Positions 47,350-54,457 of a stretch of DNA of 64,000 nt are shown piece after piece. Origin of the DNA: Cohaesibacter marisflavi. Its GTDB lineage: Bacteria > Pseudomonadota > Alphaproteobacteria > Rhizobiales > Cohaesibacteraceae. How positions within the stretch are numbered: position 1 is the first letter of the stretch; each line of letters begins with the position of its first letter. The stretch spans positions 434,001-498,000 of the forward strand of contig NZ_FOVR01000001.1 in NCBI RefSeq assembly GCF_900115225.1, read 5' to 3'. The notes under the pieces were generated by a model. It was not told where the DNA came from. It made no database searches and saw only the letters and a program-made list of their open reading frames with translations. A program made the position numbers and the translations under genes.

Positions 47350-48009
47350 ATGCTGATCGAGACCAGTAAGCGGCTGGCCCAACAGGCTTATGAAAAGATC
47401 CTGGAACTCATTCTCTCAGGAGAAGCCGAGCCGGGGGAAATGTTGACCGAGCGTCGGTTGGCTGAAACGCTGGACATGTCGCGCACCCCCATCCGGGATG
47501 CTCTGTTGATGCTTGAAAGCGAAGGTCTTTTGAAGCGTCATGGCAGCCGTGGGCTTCAGGTCAAGCAGATGCGCATCGAGGATTATATGGAAGTGCTCCA
47601 GATCCGCCTGCTGCTTGAGCCGGAAGCGGCGCGTCTTGCTGCGGGTCATTTGACTGCGGAGACGATTTCAGACCTGCGCAAGCGCTTGCATGACCTGATT
47701 GATGGCGCAGAAAAAGGCGCAACTCGACCTGATCGCGAAGCCGTTCGCGCCGTTGATGATGGTCTGCATGGAGCGATCGCTAACATGGCCGGAAATGCAC
47801 ATCTCGCGCAAATCATCCACTCTCTGAGACGACAAACCCAGATTTTTGACCTGCGCAGCATTCCCGAGCGCTTGACATCGACCTGTCAGGAGCATTTGGC
47901 CCTCATAGATCTTTTGGAACAAGGCAAAAGCGAAGAGGCGGCTGAAGCGATGCGTGAGCATCTCGACCATGTTCGCGCGAGTATTATACGGAGACTTACA
48001 CCGCAATGA
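47350..48009 (+). CDS. FCD-domain GntR-family regulator
   Basis: A 219-residue regulator. Winged helix: AYEKILELILSGEAEPGEML, TERRLAETLDMSRTPIRDAL and LMLESEGLLKRHGSRGLQV. The C-terminal FCD domain (about residues 80-215) has LRIRLLLEPEAARLAAG-type helices and metal-ligand-like residues, usually binding a carboxylic acid effector. It is divergent from the long minus operon and overlaps the downstream hydrolase gene by four bases, so it probably governs both. Confidence 0.92.
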   Translation: MLIETSKRLAQQAYEKILELILSGEAEPGEMLTERRLAETLDMSRTPIRDALLMLESEGLLKRHGSRGLQVKQMRIEDYMEVLQIRLLLEPEAARLAAGHLTAETISDLRKRLHDLIDGAEKGATRPDREAVRAVDDGLHGAIANMAGNAHLAQIIHSLRRQTQIFDLRSIPERLTSTCQEHLALIDLLEQGKSEEAAEAMREHLDHVRASIIRRLTPQ

Positions 48010-49325
48010 CATCGCACTCGGAGGGCGCTGTCGCGCTCGAATTGGAAGGGCGTAACTCACCGCCGGCCGATCTAGACCTTGCTCGCAAACTGTTCGACGA
48101 ATTGGAGCAGCGCACCAGCAATGCCTTTGGCTTTACACGTCCGTCCTTCGGGCTAGGCGAACAGATCGCCCATGATATGGTGCGGCGCGAAGCGCGCAAA
48201 CTGGGCCTTGAAACAAAAATTGATGCCGGTTGTAACCTCTATATGACCCTCAAGGGTCGTAAAAGCGGCCCCGGCTTGATGATTGGTTCCCATCTTGATT
48301 CAGTGCCCCGTGGCGGCAACTTTGATGGCGCTGCTGGCGTTTTGATGGGGTTGGCTGTTGTATCCGGTTTTGTAAAGGCCGGTATCAAGCCGGAGCGTGA
48401 TATCACTGTCATGGCCATACGGGCCGAAGAAAGTGTCTGGTTTGGTGCTTCCTATATCGGCAGCCGCATGGCGTTTGGTCGGTTGGATGGCGACGAGCTT
48501 ACGGCTCTTAAGCGCTCTTCCGATGGCGTATCTTTGCTGTCTGCTATTGACGGAAATGGTGGTGATGCAAAGTCCATTGCAGCCGGAAACGCTTTCCTTT
48601 CGGCTGAAACAGTTGGCATGTTCATCGAACCGCATATCGAGCAGGGGCCTGTTCTTGTGGATAGAAAGATCCCTGTCGGGATTGTCACCGGTATTCGCGG
48701 TTCTTTCCGTTACCGAGCAGCTCGCTGCCTTGGGGAATATGGTCATTCTGGCGGCACCCCACGCGATTGTCGGGCCGATGCGGTGCGCGCTGTTGCCACG
48801 CTGGTTGTGCGCCTTGATGAAGCCTGGATGCAGCTGGCCGACGAAGGTCATGATCTGGTCGTCACCTTTAGCCAGTTTTCCACCAATCCCGATGAGGCTG
48901 CTTTCAGCAAGATTGCTGGTGAAGTCGATTTTTCTCTCGACGTGCGCAGCGAGGAGCCCGAGACGCTGCAGCTAATGCAGGAGAAACTGCACGAGGCCAT
49001 TGCTGTCATTGAGCGCGAGCAGAGTGTTCGGCTCGATATGGGCAAGATATCGACCAGTACGCCCGCCAAAATGCAGCCTTCCATTGTAAAGGGGCTGGAA
49101 AGCTGTGCGCAGGATCTTGAACAGACAACGCTCACCATGCCATGCGGTGCTGGCCACGATGCTGCTGTATTTGCCGCAGCTGGCGTGCCGACTGGTATGA
49201 TCTTCATCCGTAACGACCACGGCAGCCATAACCCTGAAGAGCATATGGAACTGGACGATTTCGCTCTGGCGACCAATCTGCTCTCGGCATTTTGCCTGAG
49301 CGACCCGTTGGAGGTGGCTGAATAG
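48006..49325 (+). CDS. M20-family Zn-dependent hydrolase, N-carbamoyl-L-amino-acid hydrolase-like
   Basis: A 439-residue amidase of the hydantoinase/allantoate amidohydrolase/beta-ureidopropionase group. The metal ligands are retained: MIGSHLDSVPRGGNFDGAAG, RAEESVWFGASYIGS (glutamate pair), FIEPHIEQGPVL, CGAGHDAAVFAAAG and HNPEEHMEL. It should hydrolyse an N-carbamoyl or related amide bond. Translationally coupled to the FCD regulator. Its intact site contrasts with the M20 protein in the neighbouring operon. Confidence 0.87.
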   Translation: MTSHSEGAVALELEGRNSPPADLDLARKLFDELEQRTSNAFGFTRPSFGLGEQIAHDMVRREARKLGLETKIDAGCNLYMTLKGRKSGPGLMIGSHLDSVPRGGNFDGAAGVLMGLAVVSGFVKAGIKPERDITVMAIRAEESVWFGASYIGSRMAFGRLDGDELTALKRSSDGVSLLSAIDGNGGDAKSIAAGNAFLSAETVGMFIEPHIEQGPVLVDRKIPVGIVTGIRGSFRYRAARCLGEYGHSGGTPRDCRADAVRAVATLVVRLDEAWMQLADEGHDLVVTFSQFSTNPDEAAFSKIAGEVDFSLDVRSEEPETLQLMQEKLHEAIAVIEREQSVRLDMGKISTSTPAKMQPSIVKGLESCAQDLEQTTLTMPCGAGHDAAVFAAAGVPTGMIFIRNDHGSHNPEEHMELDDFALATNLLSAFCLSDPLEVAE

Positions 49326-49392
49326 GGGGGGGTGATAAGGCCGGAGGCCTAACGCGCGCACCTTCTAAAGTTCTCTGGAAGCAGCACAAAAA

Positions 49393-49428
49393 AGCACCCG
49401 GCATCACGCTATGAATGATCCGGGTGCT
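49393..49428 (+). terminator. Terminator after the hydrolase gene
   Basis: Stem AGCACCCGG (49393-49401) / CCGGGTGCT (49420-49428) with an 18-nt loop, 67 bp after the stop. No strong T-run on the plus strand; A-run on the other side. Confidence 0.6.
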
Positions 49429-49471
49429 GAAGGTGGGATAAACCGCCCTTGGTGCGGCAACATCTTGTCAA

Positions 49472-49485
49472 GATGGTATACCATC
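49472..49485. promoter_or_regulatory. FCD-GntR operator before pxpA
   Basis: GATGGTATACCATC, a perfect 14-bp palindrome containing the TGGTATACCA core found before the M24/ABC operon. It lies 155 bp before pxpA, which places this gene in the same regulon. Confidence 0.65.
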
Positions 49486-49639
49486 TGTATGCATTAGCTG
49501 AAATGCAAAATCAAGTGTTTCTTGTGCTTGTTATTGTGGATTGAACTGTCTGCTGTACTTCAGTGAGAGCGCGGGTCGTTAATTTGATGCAAGCGCGTCT
49601 TTCCTATATCAAGAAACTCATACAGAAAGGGTTGGTAAC

Positions 49640-50410
49640 ATGACCAAAACAGTCGATTTGAATTGTGATATGGGCGAGGCTTTCGGTGCCTATACCATCG
49701 GTGATGATGCCGCGATGTTGGAAATCATTTCCACCGCCAATGTGGCGTGCGGGTTTCATGCGGGCGATCCCGTCGTGATGCGCGACACGATTCTTGCAGC
49801 CAAAGCGCAGGGCGTTTCCATCGGGGCGCATCCTTCCTTTATGGATCTCTATGGCTTCGGGCGCCGACGCGTCATGGGTGACAAGCCAGAAGATCTTGAG
49901 GCGCAAATTATCTATCAGATCGCTGCAATTGACGGCATGGCACGCGCGCTCGGCTGGCCTATCAGCCATATGAAGACGCACGGGGCACTTGGCAATATGG
50001 CAGCAGAAGATCCTGTATTGGCAGAGGTTTGTGTACGGGCTGTGGTTGCGGTCAATCCCAAGCTGGTGGTCGTGGCGCTTCCTTATTCCGAAATCATGAA
50101 GGCTGCCGAAAAAGCAGGCCTTGAGGTGGTGTGTGAAGTTTACGCAGACCGCACCTACACCGCAGATGGCATGTTGACGCCGCGTTCCCAGGAGGGGGCC
50201 GTGATCAAGGATCATGCCCAGTCGGTCGATCAGGCGCTCGCCATGGTGCGTGATGGATATATTCCCACAACAGCAGGCACAAAGCTTCCTGTAGAAGCTG
50301 GATCTATTTGTGTTCATGGGGATACGCCAGGCGCTGTTGCCACAGCAAAAGACTTGCGTGAGGCCTTCATCAAGGAAGGAATCGCAATCGCCCCATTTGC
50401 CCGCAATTGA
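49640..50410 (+). CDS. pxpA: LamB/YcsF protein, 5-oxoprolinase subunit A
   Basis: A 256-residue PxpA homologue. Signature TVDLNCDMGEAFGAYTIGDD at the N-terminus and STANVACGFHAGDPVVMRDT identify the family. With PxpB and PxpC it opens 5-oxoproline (pyroglutamate) to glutamate using ATP. No pxpB/pxpC is next to it: the gene ends in a terminator and is followed by the integrated element. RBS is AAAGGG before ATG 49640. A role on another cyclic amide such as a hydantoin-like ring is possible. Confidence 0.9.
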   Translation: MTKTVDLNCDMGEAFGAYTIGDDAAMLEIISTANVACGFHAGDPVVMRDTILAAKAQGVSIGAHPSFMDLYGFGRRRVMGDKPEDLEAQIIYQIAAIDGMARALGWPISHMKTHGALGNMAAEDPVLAEVCVRAVVAVNPKLVVVALPYSEIMKAAEKAGLEVVCEVYADRTYTADGMLTPRSQEGAVIKDHAQSVDQALAMVRDGYIPTTAGTKLPVEAGSICVHGDTPGAVATAKDLREAFIKEGIAIAPFARN

Positions 50411-50418
50411 TTTCAGCT

Positions 50419-50450
50419 GGCAGGTGGCGCGAAAAAGACCGCTGCCTGCC
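50419..50450 (+). terminator. Terminator after pxpA
   Basis: Eleven-base-pair stem GGCAGGTGGCG (50419-50429) / CGCTGCCTGCC (50440-50450), two G-U pairs, followed by GTCCTTGTTTCC. It closes pxpA. Confidence 0.7.
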
Positions 50451-50584
50451 GTCCTTGTTTCCTAAGCGGCAATCATTGGACCAAGCGCTTAAGAAAGAAG
50501 GTGAGCTGATTATAGCAAGCTGCAATGATCCAATTGCTTGGATCAAACAACTATCAAATTGCTTTAAGATTTTAAGAGAAATTT

Positions 50585-50638
50585 TGGCTGGGGATCCTGG
50601 ACTCGAACCAGGACCGACGGAGTCAGAGTTCAGACCGC
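50585..50638 (-). other. 3' half of tRNA-Gln(CUG): element attachment site
   Basis: Read on the minus strand, the anticodon loop CTCTGAC (50632-50638) is followed by 3' stem TCCGT, a four-base variable loop, T-stem CCTGG / loop TTCGAGT / CCAGG, acceptor strand ATCCCCA, discriminator G and encoded CCA (ending 50585). The five bases before the loop (CTGAA) cannot pair with TCCGT, so the 5' half is not present. A phage-type integrase gene begins to the right 39 bp away. This is the classic footprint of integration in a tRNA gene, leaving the displaced 3' end as one att site. Confidence 0.85.
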
Positions 50639-50676
50639 GCATATCCTATATAATTGAAATAACTTTATTATTCGAT

Positions 50677-51714
50677 TTAGTCCGTTGCGCCTGTGCCGAG
50701 TTTTGTGCGAGCTACGATTTTGTTTCTTGTCCTTTCCATGTCAAGAAATGCGTATCTTTGCTCTGTGACGACAACGGAACTGTGACCCAAAATCTTGCTT
50801 ACCTCTTCCATGGACAATTCATAGTCCTGAAGCAAGCGACACCCTGCAGTTCGGCGTAAATCGTGCCATTTCAGGTCTGTTATCCTTGCGCGGCGGCAAG
50901 CGCTTTTGAAGCCTTTCTGCATATTTTGCAGGCGTCGTCCGTCATCGTGGCGCAAGACATAAGGGCTTTTAAAGTGGCGAGGATGTGTGCCGAGATTTGT
51001 GCGGGCACGTTGCAGGATCGGAACCTCGCGTGGTTTGCCGGATTTGGTGTTCGTGCCTAATTTGATGACACCTGCCGACAGGTCTATTTGCTTCCATGTG
51101 AGCGAGAATAATTCCTCACGCCTTAGGCCGGTGTCGATTGCCAATTCGATTGCTAGCTGGACAGCAGGCGTGGTGTGCGCCAGCAAGTGCTTTTCTTCAT
51201 AGGCTGACAGATAGCGGGTGCGCGGCGGGCTTTCTCTCAAGCCTCTTCGGCTGCGGGCACGTAAGAAGGTTGGGACTGGATTCACATCAATCCATTCCCA
51301 ATCCATCGCGCTTGTTAGCATGGAAGAAAGGCAAGCCAGATCGCGGCGTACTGTTGCAGCGGTAACGCCATCATTGCGCCTAGAGACTTCAAAATCAGAT
51401 AGCACTGACCGGGTGATTTCGTCGACCATCATATGACCCATTAGGGCATTTAGGTTTTTGATCGAAACGCCATAGCGAATGGCTGATTTGGGTTTAAGGG
51501 TGGGTAGATGTTCGAGGATAAAGCGTTCGGCAAGATCAGCAAAGGATTTGCGGGGCTTTTCACCCCAAGCAATCCGCTCTAATTCGCCTATCCAGTCCTG
51601 CAGGCGCTTTTCAGCAGTGCGTCTATCTTTTGTCTTGAGAGAACGCCTGTATTCTTTACCGGACCGGGTAACTCTTCCCCAATAGCTCGACCCACGTTTG
51701 TAGACATTGGCCAT
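50677..51714 (-). CDS. int: Tyrosine recombinase (phage integrase)
   Basis: A 345-residue site-specific recombinase. It has an N-terminal arm-binding start (YKRGSSYWGRVTRSGKEYRR), a core-binding SAM-like domain (about residues 60-160), and a catalytic domain with the arginine in DTGLRREELFSLTW, lysine region TKSGKPREVP, HDLRRTAGCRLLQ (second R), LGHSS histidine and the tyrosine in VTEQRYAFLD. It lies next to the tRNA-Gln fragment with its 3' end toward it, as expected for an attachment-adjacent integrase. Confidence 0.93.
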   Translation of the reverse strand: MANVYKRGSSYWGRVTRSGKEYRRSLKTKDRRTAEKRLQDWIGELERIAWGEKPRKSFADLAERFILEHLPTLKPKSAIRYGVSIKNLNALMGHMMVDEITRSVLSDFEVSRRNDGVTAATVRRDLACLSSMLTSAMDWEWIDVNPVPTFLRARSRRGLRESPPRTRYLSAYEEKHLLAHTTPAVQLAIELAIDTGLRREELFSLTWKQIDLSAGVIKLGTNTKSGKPREVPILQRARTNLGTHPRHFKSPYVLRHDDGRRLQNMQKGFKSACRRARITDLKWHDLRRTAGCRLLQDYELSMEEVSKILGHSSVVVTEQRYAFLDMERTRNKIVARTKLGTGATD

Positions 51715-51902
51715 TGATTAACACTCCTTTTCCGGGTTTCCCACCAGCGTTCAAAAAGCTTCTTGTCAAATAGCCAATGACCGCCTGGGCCTGATGGCTG
51801 GAACGCTCCGGGAATTTTCCCTTCAGCAGCTTGCCTTATCCAATAGCGGCTCGTGAAACCATGTTTATTTGCGATGGCGGAAGCACGTACATAATCAGGC
51901 AT
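51588..51902 (-). CDS. Excisionase/AlpA-like DNA-binding protein
   Basis: Small protein of 104 residues beginning MPDYVRASAIANKHGFTSRY. The first 55 residues form a MerR/AlpA-type winged helix (IRQAAEGKIPGAF, WLFDKKLFERWW) typical of excisionases. Its C-terminal 42 codons overlap the integrase start by 127 bp in another frame. It is on the same strand immediately upstream of int. A longer frame from 52034 lacks support. Confidence 0.7.
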   Translation of the reverse strand: MPDYVRASAIANKHGFTSRYWIRQAAEGKIPGAFQPSGPGGHWLFDKKLFERWWETRKRSVNQWPMSTNVGRAIGEELPGPVKNTGVLSRQKIDALLKSACRTG

Positions 51903-52021
51903 GGTGCTATTCTCGTTTGATAATGGTGGGCGTGACCAAGCCAGACATGCAGACGTGACAATTCGCTTGGTCATTGGCGTTTGAACAAGTTGAAATAAGA
52001 CTGAAATTGATTGGGCTGGGC

Positions 52022-52456
52022 TTACTCGTTGCACCAGAATTTTGGGCCATCTGGCCAGCGGCGGGCTAGGCGCTGTTGCAGAAGATATTTGCCTGCGTCC
52101 TGTCCATCGACTGAAACCTTGACGAGTGTTCGGCTATAGTAGCCTTCACCATAGGTGCGTAAGCTGATTTCGCCTTTGCTGAGAAAGCTGGATAGGGCTC
52201 TGGTGGCGTTGGCGGCCAAGCGCCGCTCACCGCTGCATTGTCCATTCGTTTCAGGCGTATCAACATCCTTGAGGCGGTATTTGGTGCCTTTGAGCCAGAA
52301 AGTGTCGCCATCGACAACGCAAGAGACGCGTTTGCCGCTGGAGCAAATCGGCATTGAGACCCGGCCATGGTCCGTTGGTGTTGTCTGATTTTCGTTCATG
52401 ACATACAGGCCATAGACTGCGAAAGAAAGCACTGCCCAAATTCCCAGATTTCTCAT
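52022..52456 (-). CDS. Thermonuclease-family (SNase-like) protein
   Basis: A 144-residue protein with an N-terminal hydrophobic anchor or signal (LGIWAVLSFAVYGLYVM) followed by a staphylococcal-nuclease-like OB-fold: SCVVDGDTFWLKGTKYRLKD and VDTPETNGQC. The catalytic arginine/glutamate positions appear as GERRLA and YYSRTLVKV. It would act outside the cytoplasm. Part of the leftward element operon downstream of gapR. Confidence 0.8.
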   Translation of the reverse strand: MRNLGIWAVLSFAVYGLYVMNENQTTPTDHGRVSMPICSSGKRVSCVVDGDTFWLKGTKYRLKDVDTPETNGQCSGERRLAANATRALSSFLSKGEISLRTYGEGYYSRTLVKVSVDGQDAGKYLLQQRLARRWPDGPKFWCNE

Positions 52457-52559
52457 TATGCTTGCCTCTTTGTGTTGAAACTCATTCGGTCTTTGGGCTC
52501 TTGCTTATTGCTATGCACGAACTGGCGCGTGGCATGGCCTCTTGCTTCGGCGTTGAGCG

Positions 52560-52817
52560 CTATGCGCTTGTACCTGCCATTCCTAGCGCATGGAGGTAAA
52601 GGTCTAGTAAGGCTTCCATCTCTTGCCGCTCATTGGCGTCTTGTTTGCGCAAGCGGACGACCTGGCGCATGGCCTTGGTGTCGTAGCCGTTGCCCTTGGC
52701 TTCAGCGTAGATATCCTTGATATCGTCGGAAATGGCTTTCTTCTCTTCTTCGAGCCGCTCGATGCGTTCGATAAATGCGCGCAGCTGATCGGCTGCGACC
52801 CCGCCATTGTTGGTCAT
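52560..52817 (-). CDS. gapR: GapR-family nucleoid-associated protein (DUF2312)
   Basis: An 85-residue GapR homologue. The family core is [40 protein letters not shown] and [10 protein letters not shown]. In Caulobacter GapR binds overtwisted AT-rich DNA and supports replication and transcription. The ATG at 52817 follows AGGAG. It is preceded by a coupled small membrane-protein gene and lies under putative phage operators. A phage-borne copy may adapt DNA topology for element replication. Confidence 0.9.
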   Translation of the reverse strand: MTNNGGVAADQLRAFIERIERLEEEKKAISDDIKDIYAEAKGNGYDTKAMRQVVRLRKQDANERQEMEALLDLYLHALGMAGTSA

Positions 52818-52972
52818 TGGATTGCTCCTGAAAGAATAAAAAGAGAAAGGAGAAAAGCAGATGTGCTGGCCATCACCCCCAAATATGAAAGGCCTTCCCG
52901 CAAGGCGAAAAAGGTGGCTTTCAAAGCTGGTTTGCAAGAGCGCCGCCGCATTGGAATATAGATCTCTTGCAT
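52814..52972 (-). CDS. Small membrane protein coupled to gapR
   Basis: Short gene of 52 codons: [20 protein letters not shown] and a hydrophobic C-terminus ([20 protein letters not shown]). GGAG lies eight bases before its ATG at 52972, and its TGA overlaps the gapR ATG in an ATGA junction, both of which support translation. No family recognised. Confidence 0.5.
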   Translation of the reverse strand: MQEIYIPMRRRSCKPALKATFFALREGLSYLGVMASTSAFLLSLFILSGAIQ

Positions 52973-53072
52973 CTGCCTTTCTCCAGTTGGCGCAAGAGAT
53001 GAGGGAGGAATGCTTGTCTCTTGCTGCTTCTCGCTCAAAGGGAGGAGGCCTTGAGCGAATGAAGACAGGTTG

Positions 53073-53119
53073 ATACATAAAATATGTATTGTCAACATAT
53101 AAGTACAATTAATATGTAC
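53073..53119. promoter_or_regulatory. Left operator pair of the phage-like element
   Basis: Two 17-bp near-palindromes, ATACATAAAATATGTAT (53073-53089) and GTACAATTAATATGTAC (53103-53119), share the pattern rTACA-N7-TGTAy and are 30 bp apart centre to centre. The second differs at one base from the reverse complement of the operator at 54171-54187. A minus-strand TTGACA (53095-53090) lies between them. They probably let the element repressor control the leftward gapR/int operon. Confidence 0.6.
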
Positions 53120-53158
53120 AATATTTTTAGAGAATGGGGGTGATTGGACGGTGGAGAC

Positions 53159-53491
53159 TCAGTTTTTGGGAGGGGTAGCTTTGTTTGAGCGCTTTGAAGA
53201 ACGGATTTCTCGTAGCTCCGCTTCAATCATTCGAGCGAAGGTTGGATCTTTAAATGTCTTGGCTTCACGGTAGGCCAAGAGAAGTTTCTGTTCCAGATCT
53301 TGAGGGCCTCTTGCGCGCTTGCTGGCCATGATTGCGTCTTCTGCTGAACGGGTCAAGCGGAGAGGTTTAACGGTTGTGTCTGTGTGTTTTTGTGTTTGAT
53401 GTTTGGCTTTGTCTCTGATGCTCTTTAAGCCGAAGTACCCAATGAGACCGGCGAATATGAGGGGTGCAATAGAGGTGTTGAGGGTGAGCAC
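53159..53491 (-). CDS. Hypothetical membrane-anchored protein
   Basis: A 110-residue protein with one N-terminal hydrophobic segment (TSIAPLIFAGLIGYFGLKSI) and a charged helical tail (RARGPQDLEQKLLLAYREAK, then MIEAELREIRSSKRSNK). No family recognised. A perfect 19-bp palindrome sits 33 bp before its start. Positioned between the left operators and the repressor. Confidence 0.55.
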   Translation of the reverse strand: MLTLNTSIAPLIFAGLIGYFGLKSIRDKAKHQTQKHTDTTVKPLRLTRSAEDAIMASKRARGPQDLEQKLLLAYREAKTFKDPTFARMIEAELREIRSSKRSNKATPPKN

Positions 53492-53523
53492 GGTCGTTGT
53501 TCCGCATTTCGTTTGGTAAATAA

Positions 53524-53542
53524 CTATAGGAAATTCCTATAG
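53524..53542. promoter_or_regulatory. Perfect 19-bp palindrome CTATAGGAAATTCCTATAG
   Basis: CTATAGGAA and TTCCTATAG flank a single central A. The palindrome lies 33 bp upstream of the minus-strand gene starting at 53491 and does not resemble the element's rTACA-N7-TGTAy operators. It is a candidate site for a separate dimeric regulator. The rest of the gap (53543-53749) shows no gene. Confidence 0.55.
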
Positions 53543-53749
53543 AATTGACGAGATTCTCTGTCCGGTTGCGGCGCTTGGTGGCTGACAGTTTCTTTGTGGG
53601 AGTTGGGTTGGTGTTTTGCTGGGCTAATTGAAAGGGATTCTGCGGCTTCAGTCAATTGATCAGCATGTGTAATTTTGTTGGATAGTTAAAAATCCTAAGT
53701 TGCATAGTTCTTGTTTTGTTCTAATAATGAGCGTACGGAAAGGCGCATT

Positions 53750-53965
53750 ATGAGTGAGAATGAGGAGAGACTGCAGATGGTGATTGATGCCTGTCAGGCG
53801 TCCGGGTTCTCGCTAGATATGGCCGAATTGCTTTCGAGAGGTCTGGACATCCAGGCCGTGGCCATCTTCTGTGGCAATGTGTCGACTCTTCCTAGAAACA
53901 GAAAATCCAAAGATGTACCGTATAGGGCGTTGATCTTGAGGGCACCTTGCAGGGAAAGGCGCTGA
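53750..53965 (+). CDS. Possible small ORF overlapping the repressor
   Basis: Frame of 71 codons starting MSENEERLQMVIDACQASGF after GGAAAGG. It overlaps the convergent repressor by about 170 bp. The first 40 residues look protein-like, whereas the rest is antisense to repressor sequence. Possibly a truncated gene remnant. Weak call. Confidence 0.25.
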   Translation: MSENEERLQMVIDACQASGFSLDMAELLSRGLDIQAVAIFCGNVSTLPRNRKSKDVPYRALILRAPCRERR

Positions 53966-54111
53966 GGGCCTTTGATCCAATTGTTGATCGTGGCCTTCTT
54001 CTCACCAATGCTTTTGGCAAACTCGGTCTGTGTCGTTTCGAGATAGATCTCGATCAACCACAGGAGCCTTTCGCCGACATTTTCTTGCGATGATGGATTC
54101 GTGTTTTTCAT
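53794..54111 (-). CDS. XRE-family phage repressor (CI-like)
   Basis: A 105-residue helix-turn-helix protein starting MKNTNPSSQENVGERLLWLI. The HTH reads TQTEFAKSIGEKKATINNWI and continues LSLQGALKINALYGTSLDFL. No peptidase domain is present, so SOS-type autocleavage is not expected. It is divergent from a Cro-like gene, with two 17-bp operators in the 85-bp gap, the arrangement of a lysogeny switch. Confidence 0.8.
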   Translation of the reverse strand: MKNTNPSSQENVGERLLWLIEIYLETTQTEFAKSIGEKKATINNWIKGPQRLSLQGALKINALYGTSLDFLFLGRVDTLPQKMATAWMSRPLESNSAISSENPDA

Positions 54112-54128
54112 AAGCAAAGAATGACATA

Positions 54129-54187
54129 GTACAAAAATTATGGACACTGCGCTTACATTGACTTGACAGGGTACATAATAATTGTAC
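54129..54187. promoter_or_regulatory. Right operators and leaderless promoter of the lysogeny switch
   Basis: Operators GTACAAAAATTATGGAC (54129-54145) and GTACATAATAATTGTAC (54171-54187), centres 42 bp apart. The second overlaps the spacer of a plus-strand promoter: TTGACA (54163-54168), 16 bp, TACTTT (54185-54190). The start of transcription would fall at about 54197, the A of the Cro-like ATG, so the message is probably leaderless. No Shine-Dalgarno sequence precedes that ATG. Confidence 0.6.
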
Positions 54188-54196
54188 TTTTAATGC

Positions 54197-54457
54197 ATGA
54201 GCACAGCAAAATGCATCGTGGGTGATTTGGGGGCTGGGTCCGTTGCCAAGCGGCTGGGCGTTGGCGCGTCTGCTGTTTCCAACAATGTTGTCTTGGGGTC
54301 TTTTCCTGCGTCCTGGTTCGTTCCTCTTTTCCTAATGGGGTTGGAGCAGGGCGTTTCCGTTCCTGTTTCCCTTTTCCGCTGGCGCTCTGTTGATGCTCAC
54401 AGTCTGCAAGGCTGTGAGGTTGAATTCCATGTTTCTGGTGCGGCGGATGGCTCATGA
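54197..54457 (+). CDS. Cro-like helix-turn-helix protein
   Basis: An 86-residue protein. Its HTH GAGSVAKRLGVGASAVSNNV followed by GSFPASWFVPLFLMGLEQG and VPVSLFRW is the pattern of small Cro/YdaS-type phage regulators. Divergent from the CI-like repressor and first in the rightward early operon, it would oppose the repressor. Overlaps the next gene at ATGA. Confidence 0.72.
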   Translation: MSTAKCIVGDLGAGSVAKRLGVGASAVSNNVVLGSFPASWFVPLFLMGLEQGVSVPVSLFRWRSVDAHSLQGCEVEFHVSGAADGS

